31,167 nt of DNA from assembly GCA_017405115.1 (NCBI GenBank), contig JAFRBA010000242.1, positions 1-31,167 on the forward strand, in the 5' to 3' direction. Shown one piece after another: positions 7,189 through 14,932 of the stretch. The position numbers and the translations under genes are program-made. The stretch's first letter is position 1, and each line of letters starts with the position of its first letter. The stretch comes from Kiritimatiellia bacterium (GTDB lineage: Bacteria > Verrucomicrobiota > Kiritimatiellia > RFP12 > UBA1067). The notes under the pieces are model-generated. The model was not told the origin of the DNA. It made no database searches and was given only the letters and a program-made list of their open reading frames with translations.

Positions 7189-8142
7189 ATGGGCATGCGA
7201 CAACTTGCATTTTTCATCGGGGCGCTTGCCGCCGCAGGCTGCGCCACGGTCCCGACCGACGCTGCGCCGGAAGTTGAGGACCTCTGCGAGTTCTCCCGCG
7301 AGAAGGGCCCGGAAGGTCTTTCCGACATCACGCGGATAGGCGGAAACCGGTACTATTGCGTAAACGACCGCAAGGGGCTCCTGTACGAAGTCGAGATATG
7401 CATTGCGGACGACGGGTCGGATGGGACGTTCACCGTCCTGAGGAGCGTGCACCTTGACTCGCGCGTTGATCTCGAGGGGTGCGCCTACGATCCGCTGACT
7501 CGCTGGGTCTGGGTGTCCGACGAGCACGACACGTCGATCCGCGCGTACAATTCGTCGTCGGGGGCGATGGTGGCCAAGGCTGCGGTGCCAGACGTCTACG
7601 TGAAGAACGTCAGAAAGAACCGGTCGCTGGAGGCGTTGGCCATCTCGCCGGACGGCCTTAGGATGTATGCGGCGAACGAGGACACCCTCGAGTGCGACGG
7701 GGCCGCCGCTAGCCGCGAGAATGGCGGCATCGTGCGCATCCAGGAGTTTGTCCGCAAGGACTCGGCAGACATATGGCGTCCGTCGCGGCAGCTTCGCTAT
7801 CCGACAGACCCGGTCGAGGGCACTCCGTACAACGGCATGGCAATCTCGGGCGTCTCGGCGATGTGCGTCCTCGACGACGGCAGGCTGCTTGTGCTGGAGC
7901 GGGAGATGAGCCGGAAGGACGTGCTTCTGCCGACGCTTCGCGGGCGTCTATACGAGGTCGACTTGACGTCTCCGTCGAAGACGGCGAACAAGCGCATGCT
8001 GTGGGACGAGAACACCATGTTCGCAAACTACGAGGGAATATGCCAGGGACCGACTCTGCCGGACGGCAGGCGCACGCTCGTTCTCGTGTCAGACGGCGGG
8101 GGCGACGCGGACGAGAATGTTCTGGTTCTTTCCCTCAGGTGA
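7189..8142 (+). CDS. Esterase-like phytase-family lipoprotein
   Basis: The start ATG 7189 has AGGGA at 7174-7178. The N-terminus MGMRQLAFFIGALAAAGC gives an export signal and a lipobox-like end at C18, so a lipid anchor is likely. The body carries the pattern of the esterase-like phytase propeller family (PF13449 type): GPEGLSDI, LEGCAYDP, WVSDEHDTSIRAY, SLEALAISPDG, a long insertion, LLVLERE, then ANYEGIC and LVLVSDGGGD near the end. These pieces occur in that order in family members. Length (317 aa) is normal. Such proteins are exported propellers of mostly unproven activity; phytase or phosphoesterase function should not be assumed. Its stop is just before the panB promoter. Confidence 0.8.
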   Translation: MGMRQLAFFIGALAAAGCATVPTDAAPEVEDLCEFSREKGPEGLSDITRIGGNRYYCVNDRKGLLYEVEICIADDGSDGTFTVLRSVHLDSRVDLEGCAYDPLTRWVWVSDEHDTSIRAYNSSSGAMVAKAAVPDVYVKNVRKNRSLEALAISPDGLRMYAANEDTLECDGAAASRENGGIVRIQEFVRKDSADIWRPSRQLRYPTDPVEGTPYNGMAISGVSAMCVLDDGRLLVLEREMSRKDVLLPTLRGRLYEVDLTSPSKTANKRMLWDENTMFANYEGICQGPTLPDGRRTLVLVSDGGGDADENVLVLSLR

Positions 8143-8151
8143 TGGTTTTTT

Positions 8152-8160
8152 TGGTATAAT
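8152..8160 (+). promoter_or_regulatory. Extended -10 promoter TGGTATAAT before panB
   Basis: TATAAT at 8155-8160 preceded by TGG. The ATG of panB is at 8176, so transcription starting near 8167 would leave a leader of only ~8-10 nt with no room for a Shine-Dalgarno site (only AGG directly against the ATG). Confidence 0.75.
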
Positions 8161-8175
8161 CTCCCTGCACTAGGC

Positions 8176-8949
8176 ATGAAAAAGTGGAATGTAGCGACTG
8201 TACGGGCGGCAAAGGGGCGCGAGAAGCTCGGTTGCTGTACCGCCTATGACGCGTGCTTTGCGCGTCTGGCCGACGAGGCTGGCGTGCCGATCGTCCTCGT
8301 CGGCGATTCGCTTGGCATGAACATGCTCGGGTACGAGACGACGCTTCCTGTCGAGATGTCCGACACTCTTGCGGCCGTAGGCGCCGTGTCGCGCGCCGTC
8401 AAGGACGCGATGGTGGTCGGCGACATGCCGTTCGGCTCTTACCAGTGCGGCGACGACGAGGCCGTCAGGAACGCGGTCGCTATCATCAGGGCCGGCGCAG
8501 AGGCCGTGAAGCTCGAGGGCGGGGTGTCCGTCTGCGGTCTCATCAGGCGACTTGTCGCGATGGGGATACCGGTCTTGGCGCATGTCGGGATGACGCCCCA
8601 GAGCGTCAACGAATACGGCGGGTTCAAGAAGCAGGGCAAGACGCGGGAGGCGGCCGAGAAGGTGCTTGCCGACGCGAAGGCCGTCGAGGAGGCGGGCGCT
8701 TTCGCGGTTACCCTCGAGTGCATTCCGTCCGAGCTGGCGGCAGAGATAACCGCAGCGCTGAAGGTCGTCACGATCGGCATCGGCGCCGGGCCTGTCTGCG
8801 ACGCCCAGTGGCTCGTCATGCACGACCTCCTCGGCCTGAACGAGCGCGTTCCGTCCTTTGTGAAGAAATACGCCGACCTCGCGACGGTCGTGCGCGGCGC
8901 TTTTTCGTCATACGTAACCGAGGTAAGGAAAGGAGAGTTCCCAACATGA
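8176..8949 (+). CDS. panB: 3-methyl-2-oxobutanoate hydroxymethyltransferase
   Basis: PanB transfers a hydroxymethyl group from 5,10-methylene-THF to alpha-ketoisovalerate, giving ketopantoate, the first step of pantothenate and CoA synthesis in the cytoplasm. At 257 aa it matches the family length. Visible motifs: VGDSLGMNMLGYETTLPV with metal-binding D44, VGDMPFGSY with D83, KLEGG with K112 and E114, HVGMTPQSV, GGFKKQGK, the catalytic-glutamate block LECIP (E181), GIGAGPVCDAQ and MHDLLGL. No panC or panD is next to it. The downstream lipoprotein gene starts inside its stop codon (ATGA overlap), so a housekeeping gene leads the envelope operon. Confidence 0.97.
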   Translation: MKKWNVATVRAAKGREKLGCCTAYDACFARLADEAGVPIVLVGDSLGMNMLGYETTLPVEMSDTLAAVGAVSRAVKDAMVVGDMPFGSYQCGDDEAVRNAVAIIRAGAEAVKLEGGVSVCGLIRRLVAMGIPVLAHVGMTPQSVNEYGGFKKQGKTREAAEKVLADAKAVEEAGAFAVTLECIPSELAAEITAALKVVTIGIGAGPVCDAQWLVMHDLLGLNERVPSFVKKYADLATVVRGAFSSYVTEVRKGEFPT

Positions 8950-9341
8950 AGAAACTGATGTCGGCGGCGCTTGCCGCCGCAGTCTGCGCCCTGGCAGGGT
9001 GCATAGCCCCGCCGCAGAACGTGGCCGTGCCGCCCATGGACACGCGCATAACCATTGCTCCGGACCTCTACAGCCACATGGTGGTTACCGACGTCCGGTG
9101 CACGAAGGGCAAGGTCGGCCACCTGACGCTTCAGGCCAACCTCGTGAACAACTGCGACTATCCTCTAGCGGTCGACTGGAAGGTGCAGTGGCTCGACGCC
9201 GAAGGTGTGGAGATAGACTCGGTCGTCTCGACATGGAACGCCCGCATGCTTCAGCCCTACGAAATATGCGGGCTGAAGGCGGTTGCTCCCACCCCTGCCG
9301 CCGCAGACATGCGCTTCTACGCTCGTAAAAGCGTTAGGTAA
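8946..9341 (+). CDS. YcfL/DUF1425-type outer-membrane lipoprotein
   Basis: ATG 8946 overlaps the panB stop (ATGA), with AAAGGAG at 8929-8935 inside panB, so translation is probably coupled. Signal peptide with lipobox LAGC, C19. The 112-residue mature part is a small beta-sandwich-like domain with VNNCDYPLAVDWKVQWLDAEG and a late YEICGLKAVAPTP, as in the DUF1425/YcfL family. YcfL-type genes often sit beside LpoB and COG3014 lipoproteins in other bacteria, and the same partners follow here. Function is unknown; an outer-membrane-linked envelope role is inferred from the company it keeps. Confidence 0.82.
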   Translation: MKKLMSAALAAAVCALAGCIAPPQNVAVPPMDTRITIAPDLYSHMVVTDVRCTKGKVGHLTLQANLVNNCDYPLAVDWKVQWLDAEGVEIDSVVSTWNARMLQPYEICGLKAVAPTPAAADMRFYARKSVR

Positions 9342-9380
9342 GGGAATCCGAAGTTTCAAACGCATGAAAGGAGAGGAAAG

Positions 9381-9923
9381 ATGAACTTAGCGAAGACATC
9401 ATTGATCGCGGGCTTCGCGGTCGCGCTCTGCGCAAGCGCCCATGCGGCGCGGTTCGAGGCCGGCAAGGGCATCGCAAACGACCGCGCCACGGGAGCGGGC
9501 GCGAACGACGTAACGTTCGTGACGCGCGGCAACGGCAACGAATTTGGCTGGCGCGGATGGGATCTCGCCATCGGCGGCACGATCTTGCCGTGGACGATCC
9601 CCAACGACGAGAGCAGCGTCTACGGGCTGCGCCTGAACCTGGGCTGGGGCGCGTACGCCAACACCTACGGCATTGACGCCGGCGCGTTCTCGTCCGTGAC
9701 GCACAGCTTCGGCGGCATTGCGGCGAACCTCTGCGGCAACGTCGTCGGGGAGACGATGGGCGGAATCCAGGTCGGCGCCGTAAACATCGTGCGCGGCAGC
9801 GCGTACGGCCTGCAGATCGCGTTCGTCAACTTTGCGGAAGACCTGCACGGCGTGCAGATCGGCGGGCTCAACTTCAACCGCACGGGCCTGAAGTGTTTCC
9901 CGATAATCAACATTGGGTTCTGA
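9381..9923 (+). CDS. LA_2272-type surface repeat protein
   Basis: ATG 9381 has AAGGAG at 9368-9373. Signal peptide to about residue 22 (ASAHA). The mature part is Gly/Asn-rich with recurring G-x-Q-(I/V)-x-x-x-N units (GGIQVGAVN, GLQIAFVN, GVQIGGLN) after YGLRLNLGWGAY. These are the repeats of the LA_2272 family of predicted surface proteins. The chain ends in INIGF, with a terminal aromatic as in outer-membrane beta-barrel signals. The CsgG-like protein downstream also ends in VNVGF. Role unknown; probably outer-membrane or surface exposed, sharing the operon with the lipoproteins around it. Confidence 0.75.
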   Translation: MNLAKTSLIAGFAVALCASAHAARFEAGKGIANDRATGAGANDVTFVTRGNGNEFGWRGWDLAIGGTILPWTIPNDESSVYGLRLNLGWGAYANTYGIDAGAFSSVTHSFGGIAANLCGNVVGETMGGIQVGAVNIVRGSAYGLQIAFVNFAEDLHGVQIGGLNFNRTGLKCFPIINIGF

Positions 9924-9924
9924 C

Positions 9925-9941
9925 GGCTCTCGTCTCGAGCC
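9925..9941 (+). other. Small hairpin between the LA_2272 and LpoB-like genes
   Basis: GGCTC (9925-9929) and GAGCC (9937-9941) can form a 5-bp stem with a 7-nt loop just after the stop codon. No T-tract follows, so it is more likely an mRNA-stabilising element than a terminator. Weak evidence. Confidence 0.3.
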
Positions 9942-9978
9942 TGTCGTCTCACGTCAACAAGAAGAAAGGAAGAAGAAA

Positions 9979-10542
9979 ATGAAAAGTCTAAAATTCGTTG
10001 CCGTCGCAGTGGCGGTGCTTGCGATGTCGGGCTGCATGACCGAGCAGACCAGGCGCATCGTCGACGGCGAAGACACCGAAGTCACGTCCGGATTCGCCGA
10101 GGCCGACCTCAAGATCGTCGTCATGAAGGCCGTGCAGGGCATCAACATGGCGTCGATGCGCTACGCCAAGCCTGGCAAGCGCCGCGTCGTCAACGTGAAG
10201 CCGTTCACCGTCGACACGACGGCACGCGGCTCGCAGGCCGGATACCTCGCGGATTCGCTCAAGATCATGTTCGAGGAGTCGTTGATGGGCTGGGATGGCG
10301 AAGGCGGCCAGTTCATCGTCTACAACGAGAACGTCGCCGCCCAGACGGGTTCCGCCCCAGTGCCTCCCGAGTTCATCCTGAACGGCAAGCTGCGCGAACA
10401 GAACGTGCGCCGCGACAACGGCAACTTCTACAAGGAGACCTCGCTCATCCTGCGTCTTACGGACGTGGCCACGAAGCTCGACTTCTGGCAGAAGCGCGTG
10501 CCGCTGCAGAAGGCCGTGGACAAGACTAACGTGCTTAACTGA
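9979..10542 (+). CDS. LpoB-like penicillin-binding protein activator lipoprotein
   Basis: ATG 9979 follows AAAGGAAG. The signal ends in the lipobox MSGC (C19). The domain that follows fits the LpoB family: RVVNVKPFTVDTTARGSQAGYLADSLKIMFEESL, then EFILNGKLREQNVRRDNGNFYKETSLILRLTDVATKLDFWQKRVPLQK, including the LxGKL...V and LTDxATxLxxW blocks. In Enterobacteria LpoB is an outer-membrane lipoprotein that activates PBP1b transglycosylase and transpeptidase. Whether this one contacts a PBP is unknown; distant relatives with the fold occur in CsgG-like systems. At 187 aa the length is normal. It sits between a surface repeat protein and CsgG-like genes. Confidence 0.82.
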   Translation: MKSLKFVAVAVAVLAMSGCMTEQTRRIVDGEDTEVTSGFAEADLKIVVMKAVQGINMASMRYAKPGKRRVVNVKPFTVDTTARGSQAGYLADSLKIMFEESLMGWDGEGGQFIVYNENVAAQTGSAPVPPEFILNGKLREQNVRRDNGNFYKETSLILRLTDVATKLDFWQKRVPLQKAVDKTNVLN

Positions 10543-10573
10543 CACTTGACTGCAAAAAGGAAAGGCAACATAC

Positions 10574-11644
10574 ATGAAGACAATTGGACTTATGGCCATC
10601 GCCGCGTGCGCGGCGGTCATGGCAGGCGGCGCGACAGCAGCCGAGGAACTCACCGAGGCGCAGGAGGCCGTGGCCAAGGCCGGCCCCAAGAAGCTCCGGC
10701 TCATGATAGCAGGCTTCGGCACCATCGAGTCTATGGTGCAGGTCGACAAGTGGCTCGGCGAGCAGCTGCAGCCGCAGAACAACCTCGAGAAGCCGCCGAC
10801 GCTCGACCAGGGCGAGAAAATCCAGGTGCCCGAGGTCCACAACTACATCATACGAGCGAACTGGAACACGCACAAGATGGAGTACATCCACGACGCGAAC
10901 CAGATTCGCAGCCAGAACGAGCGCGACAGGATGACGCTGTCGTCGCTCCGCACGAAGGTGCTGACAGACGTCTCCCAGCGCTACACGCCGCTTGCCAAGG
11001 ACTACCTGCAGGCGGCGCTGTCCGAGAAGGGCTCGCTGATTCAGGTCGTAGACCGGTCGAACGCCGACATGAACCTTGTCGAGCAGGGCCTCAGCGGCGA
11101 CAACTCGTCCGCGCTTGCGGGCGCGACGTGCATACTGACTGCCGCCATAGGCGATCGCGAGGAGGATTCCCGCACGATCACCGTGAACGGAAAGGGCACG
11201 AAGGTCAAGATGACCACGTACACGCAGCCGTACGTCGGCAAGGTCCGCGACCTTCAGGGCAACGTTCTCTTCGCCTTCAAGGGCACGAGCGAGTGGTCGT
11301 CGAAGGTGAACAGCGTCGTCAAGAGCGAGGTCTCCGACCCGCAGCGCAAGCTCGTGGAGAAGGCCTGCGAGCAGATTGCCGACAAGTTGCTCGAGTTCTT
11401 CACCTGCAGGCTCTCGTTCAAGATCAAGGCTCCGAAGGGCCTTGACGCGGACGACGCCACCGTCAAGATCGACGGCAAGACCGTCGACGCCGCCGACGAG
11501 GTCCGCGTCCTCAAGGTCGAGCACGCGCTGGTTGCCACGCTCGACGAGTGCAAGGCCGTCCGCCGGCTCCTTGAGTTCGACGAAGGGGATTCCGAGAAGA
11601 CGGTGAAGCTGGTCTTCAAGAAGCCGGAAGCGGAGGACAAGTGA
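10574..11644 (+). CDS. Secreted CsgG-like protein with C-terminal beta domain
   Basis: ATG 10574, AAAGG at 10561-10565. Signal peptide ends near ATAA (about residue 23). Residues ~40-275 resemble the CsgG/LpoB alpha-beta fold: LRLMIAGFG, then LIQVVDRSNAD, a region rich in small residues (GATCILTAAIGD), KVRDLQGNVLFAF, and CEQIADKLLEFF. Residues ~280-345 form a separate module with DATVKIDGKTVD and VKLVFKK, which looks PEGA-like. There is no lipobox cysteine at the cleavage site, so it is probably periplasmic or bound to its neighbours rather than lipidated. The final stop shares one base with the next start (TGATG). I infer a periplasmic partner of the LpoB-like lipoprotein; family assignment is from fold-like patterns only. 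Confidence 0.6.
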   Translation: MKTIGLMAIAACAAVMAGGATAAEELTEAQEAVAKAGPKKLRLMIAGFGTIESMVQVDKWLGEQLQPQNNLEKPPTLDQGEKIQVPEVHNYIIRANWNTHKMEYIHDANQIRSQNERDRMTLSSLRTKVLTDVSQRYTPLAKDYLQAALSEKGSLIQVVDRSNADMNLVEQGLSGDNSSALAGATCILTAAIGDREEDSRTITVNGKGTKVKMTTYTQPYVGKVRDLQGNVLFAFKGTSEWSSKVNSVVKSEVSDPQRKLVEKACEQIADKLLEFFTCRLSFKIKAPKGLDADDATVKIDGKTVDAADEVRVLKVEHALVATLDECKAVRRLLEFDEGDSEKTVKLVFKKPEAEDK

Positions 11645-13134
11645 TGAGGGCTTTCCTGTCGATTGCGCTTGCGGCGCTGGCGGCGCTGTCCGCCTCGTCC
11701 GCGCCTAAGGCGCCGAAGTGGCTCGTCCTCGACAAGATCACGTATCAGGCCGGCGTGAATCCGCTGGCCTTCGAGGGCATCGACAAGCTTCTCCTCACGA
11801 AGCTCGTGCAGGCGAAAAAGTACAAGTGCCTCGACCGCGACATGTACGACACGGCTGCGCGTGAGGAGGGTTTTGGAGGCAGGGCCGACCTCATCCCGGC
11901 GGGCTATGCCATGAGCGGCGAGATCGTGCAGATACTGCAGAGCGGCAAGTCTCGCACCATAGGCGGCGAGGCCAAGGCAGAGTACATAGCCACGGTGTCG
12001 ATCCGCGCCAACGACCTCAGGACGCAGCAGCCGTACGAGGCCGAGACGCTGCGGGTCGTCGCCTACTGCCTGACGCCGAAGGACATGCTCGTCTACGTCG
12101 TCAAGCGCGTCGCCCTCGCGATACTCATGCGCGACTACCCGATGTACATAATGGACGCCGACGAGGATGAAGGGGAGCTGACGCTCAGCTACGGCGCCGA
12201 CTTCCTCGAGGTCGGAGAGCAGTACGAGGTGCGCAGGCGCAAGGCCATCGTCGACGACGACACCGGCGAAACTGTGTACAAGGAGAAGACCGTCGGCGTC
12301 TGCGAAGTGACCGATTGCGGCAAGAACACGTCTACGGCGAAGCTCGTCTCGGGCAAGGCGAAGACGAAGGACGTGCTACGATTCTACGAGAACGCAGACG
12401 GTCCGGAGCCGCCGATGCCGCCCGCGCCCCCCAAGACTGACGAGGTGTCCGTCCGTCCGGCGCCTTCCCCCAATGTGTTCCCGGCGAAGAAGCCCCGCAT
12501 CGCCGTCGCGCCGTTCATCACGAAGTCGCAGTTCGTCAGCATCTGGGGCAACCAGATATCGGCGCGCGGCTGGCTTGACACGCTCGTCGACCACATGAGC
12601 CTGCAGCTCGTCCAGACGGGAAGCTTCCGCACCCTCGACCGGTCGTTCGGTCCCGAGATAGACCGCGAACTGGACCGCATAGTAAACGACCCCAACGCGA
12701 GCCCCAACGACGTCTGCAGGCTCTCGAAGAAGCTGGCGACGGACTACCTCGTCGTCGCCGAAGTCATGTTCTCCGACGTCGCGTCGCCCGGCACGGACTA
12801 CGTCACCGGGCTGCCTCTGCCGCCAGTGTCGGCGCAGTTCGCCGAAGTTCGCTTCCGCTGCGTGTATGCGCCTACGACCGAGATCGTTGCCACCGGCATC
12901 GTCCGCGTCGACTCCCGCAACTTCTACGGCACGCCGGAGATATTCACTTCCGGCTCCACGGAGTGGACCGCCGCGAACGTGGCGGCGATCATACAGGCGA
13001 AGATCGACCCTGCGGGCTTTGAGCGGTATCAGGCCAAGCTCAAGGCCGCCGCAGAGGCCGCTGCCGCGGCTGCCGCGGCTGCCGCTCCTCCGCCTGCTCC
13101 CGCGCCGACACAGGGCGTCAACGTAGGGTTCTGA
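11644..13134 (+). CDS. Secreted protein with two CsgG-like domains and Ala/Pro-rich tail
   Basis: I take ATG 11644 (TGATG overlap with the preceding stop, GGAGG at 11632-11636) rather than the GTG one codon earlier. Signal peptide to about residue 20. Two related domains follow: residues ~25-245 (KWLVLDKITYQAG, YKCLDRDMY, YAMSGEIVQIL, then TLSYGADFLEVGEQYEVRR) and ~285-450 (RIAVAPFITKSQFV, FRTLDRSFGPEIDREL, LVVAEVMFSDV, VATGIVRVDSRNFYG). A pure Ala run then Pro-rich tail (encoded by a 9-bp repeat around 13059-13085) precedes a final GVNVGF. CsgG itself is an outer-membrane secretion pore for curli; no curli subunits are visible here. The tail could be a linker to a terminal interaction motif. 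No lipobox. Confidence 0.68.
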   Translation: MRAFLSIALAALAALSASSAPKAPKWLVLDKITYQAGVNPLAFEGIDKLLLTKLVQAKKYKCLDRDMYDTAAREEGFGGRADLIPAGYAMSGEIVQILQSGKSRTIGGEAKAEYIATVSIRANDLRTQQPYEAETLRVVAYCLTPKDMLVYVVKRVALAILMRDYPMYIMDADEDEGELTLSYGADFLEVGEQYEVRRRKAIVDDDTGETVYKEKTVGVCEVTDCGKNTSTAKLVSGKAKTKDVLRFYENADGPEPPMPPAPPKTDEVSVRPAPSPNVFPAKKPRIAVAPFITKSQFVSIWGNQISARGWLDTLVDHMSLQLVQTGSFRTLDRSFGPEIDRELDRIVNDPNASPNDVCRLSKKLATDYLVVAEVMFSDVASPGTDYVTGLPLPPVSAQFAEVRFRCVYAPTTEIVATGIVRVDSRNFYGTPEIFTSGSTEWTAANVAAIIQAKIDPAGFERYQAKLKAAAEAAAAAAAAAAPPPAPAPTQGVNVGF

Positions 13135-13136
13135 CC

Positions 13137-14627
13137 ATGAGAACGCGAATCCTTCCCCTCTGCCCCCTGCTTGCGGCCGTGTCTGCGGCCATCCTCGGCG
13201 GATGCCGCACGAACAAGGACATCCTCATGGACTACGAAAAGGCGATGGTCTCCGGCGACTATGCCGCGCCCGTGGCCGAAATCGAGGGGAAGGCCGATGA
13301 CGGCGGCGTTGACGAGCTCCTGTGGCGTCTCCACGCCGGCGGATCGCGCTACCTGCTGAACGATTTCGAGGCGGCGGTCAGGCAGTTCGACAAGGCGGAG
13401 GACGTCTTCATCCGCAACGACCAGACGAGCGTGTTCAAGCAGGGCTCCACGGATGCGCTCGCGATGGTCTCCAACGACAGGGCGTTCCCGTATTCCGGCG
13501 GAGGGGAGGATCGCATCTTCACGTGTTTCTACAAGGCTGTGGATTACCTGCGCAGCGGTGATGCCACTGCCGCCCGGACCGAGCTGAACAGGGCGGCCCA
13601 GCATCAGGACAACTGGCTCTGGGAGCGGAAAAAGGAGATCGCCGAGGCGAGCGAGGAACTGAAGAAGTCGGCTGACGCCTACGCCAAGAAGGAGGGCGGT
13701 TCGGCATCTGCAGGAGGCGCCGACGCCGAGAAGTCGTCGCAGGCAGTGCAGTCGGCGTTCTCGAACGCCGACTTCTGCTCGCAGGTCCAGTCCAAGTGCG
13801 GCTTTGACATGGCATCGGACGGCAACACCGAGGCGCTTGCCAGGAAGGATTGGCTCAACCGCTATGTCCAGCATGTGACAGGGGCCTTCCGCTGGGTCTC
13901 CGGCGACGGTGATTCCGAGGCGTTCCTGAAGGAGCTCGCGGAGATCGACCCCGCCAACACGCTCGTCGCGGCCGACCTCGCGTCGGTGAGGGCCGGCGGC
14001 CGGCCGCAGAACCAGGTCTGGATATACGTGGAAGACGGAATGTGCCCGGTGCGAGAGGAATGGCGGCTGGACCTGCCGACGGTGATAATCCCGTTCCTTG
14101 GCAGGTATGTTCTCTATGCGGGCATGGCTCTGCCGTATCTGCGGTATCGCGACGCGGCCCACGCCTCCTATGAGGCGATGGCTGGCGGACAGGTCATGCC
14201 GCTTGGCGAACTGCAGGACGTCGACAAGCTGCTGAAGACCGAGTTTGACGTGTACTTCCGCGGGGCGCTTGTGCGCGAAATCTCGCGTACAGTCGCGAAG
14301 GTCGGCGTGCAGGTCGCGCTTGGCGTAGTGGCGGACAACTGCAACGACAACTACACGCGCATTGCGCTCAAGTCTTCGCAGCTTGCGGCGGCGGCGTGGG
14401 CCGCGTCGGTCACGCAGGCGGACCTGCGGAACTGGACGGGGCTTCCGAAGAAGGTCTTTGCGACGAGAGTGCCTCGTCCTGCCGACGGACGAATTGTGCT
14501 CACGGGTGCCGGCATGCCGGTCGCGGAGATTCTGGTGCCAGAGGGCAATTCGTTTGTCTTCGTTCGCAAGCCGTCCGCGATGGCGCAGGCCGTCGTGAAG
14601 TCCGTGACACTGCCCAACTGTCAATGA
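13137..14627 (+). CDS. COG3014-family lipoprotein
   Basis: ATG 13137 is 2 bp after the preceding stop. Signal peptide with lipobox LGGC (C23). The 496-aa chain fits the COG3014 family of exported proteins: an N-terminal helical, TPR-like part (NDFEAAVRQFDKAED, then DRIFTCFYKAVDYL, DATAARTELNRAAQ), a charged spacer (~165-195), the central HASYEAM-type region and the C-terminal DLRNWTGLPKKVFATRVPRPADG, ending in a beta-rich segment with NSFVFVRK. In other Gram-negatives this family travels with LpoB- and YcfL-type lipoproteins, exactly as here. Molecular role unknown; likely an outer-membrane lipoprotein working with the LpoB/CsgG-like products. Last gene of the cluster. Confidence 0.85.
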   Translation: MRTRILPLCPLLAAVSAAILGGCRTNKDILMDYEKAMVSGDYAAPVAEIEGKADDGGVDELLWRLHAGGSRYLLNDFEAAVRQFDKAEDVFIRNDQTSVFKQGSTDALAMVSNDRAFPYSGGGEDRIFTCFYKAVDYLRSGDATAARTELNRAAQHQDNWLWERKKEIAEASEELKKSADAYAKKEGGSASAGGADAEKSSQAVQSAFSNADFCSQVQSKCGFDMASDGNTEALARKDWLNRYVQHVTGAFRWVSGDGDSEAFLKELAEIDPANTLVAADLASVRAGGRPQNQVWIYVEDGMCPVREEWRLDLPTVIIPFLGRYVLYAGMALPYLRYRDAAHASYEAMAGGQVMPLGELQDVDKLLKTEFDVYFRGALVREISRTVAKVGVQVALGVVADNCNDNYTRIALKSSQLAAAAWAASVTQADLRNWTGLPKKVFATRVPRPADGRIVLTGAGMPVAEILVPEGNSFVFVRKPSAMAQAVVKSVTLPNCQ

Positions 14628-14666
14628 ACACGCCTCTCAGATTAATTCGATTCGGCAGATTTGGCA

Positions 14667-14696
14667 TTGCATTACTGACGCAAAATTTTATATAAT
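14667..14696 (+). promoter_or_regulatory. tRNA promoter (TTGCAT, 18 bp, TATAAT)
   Basis: TTGCAT at 14667-14672, an 18-bp spacer and TATAAT at 14691-14696, placing the start of transcription only a few bases before the tRNA at 14711. Unlike the protein promoters here it has a recognisable -35 and no TG extension. Confidence 0.7.
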
Positions 14697-14710
14697 ATGC
14701 GCAAGTCTCA

Positions 14711-14787
14711 CGGGGCGTAGCGCAGTCTGGTAGCGCACCTGCCTTGGGCGCAGGTTGTCGTGGGTTCAAATCCCGCCGCCCCGACCA
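14711..14787 (+). tRNA. tRNA-Pro (anticodon TGG)
   Basis: A full cloverleaf of 77 nt folds: acceptor CGGGGCG pairs with CGCCCCG, D-stem GCGC/GCGC, anticodon stem CCTGC/GCAGG with loop CTTGGGC (anticodon TGG), T-stem GTGGG/CCCGC with loop TTCAAAT, discriminator A and an encoded CCA. It reads CCA proline codons. Single tRNA, no neighbours of its kind. Confidence 0.97.
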
Positions 14788-14886
14788 TATGGCATGATCG
14801 GACACTGCACATTTCGCGGAGCTGTTTTTGTGAAGGCGTTCATTTCGCTGTTCGCGTTCACGGCGGGATGCGGATGCGCAAGGATT

Positions 14887-14895
14887 TGCTATAAT
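14887..14895 (+). promoter_or_regulatory. Extended -10 promoter TGCTATAAT
   Basis: TATAAT at 14890-14895 with TG one base upstream. Transcription would start near 14902, which rules out the in-frame GTG at 14900 as the start codon of the next gene and supports ATG 14933. Confidence 0.72.
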
Positions 14896-14932
14896 ATACG
14901 TGGCTCTCAAGAAGAAAGAAGGACAAGCAACA

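Noticed and set aside
13029..14624. Long open frame on the minus strand (531 codons) opposite the COG3014 gene
   Set aside because: Arg/His/Val-rich reading typical of the antisense of high-GC coding DNA; the + strand has a lipobox protein with family motifs.
14900..14932. Upstream GTG start for the G1P dehydrogenase gene
   Set aside because: It overlaps the expected transcription start given TATAAT at 14890-14895, and adds a KKKEG segment; ATG 14933 has a ribosome site.
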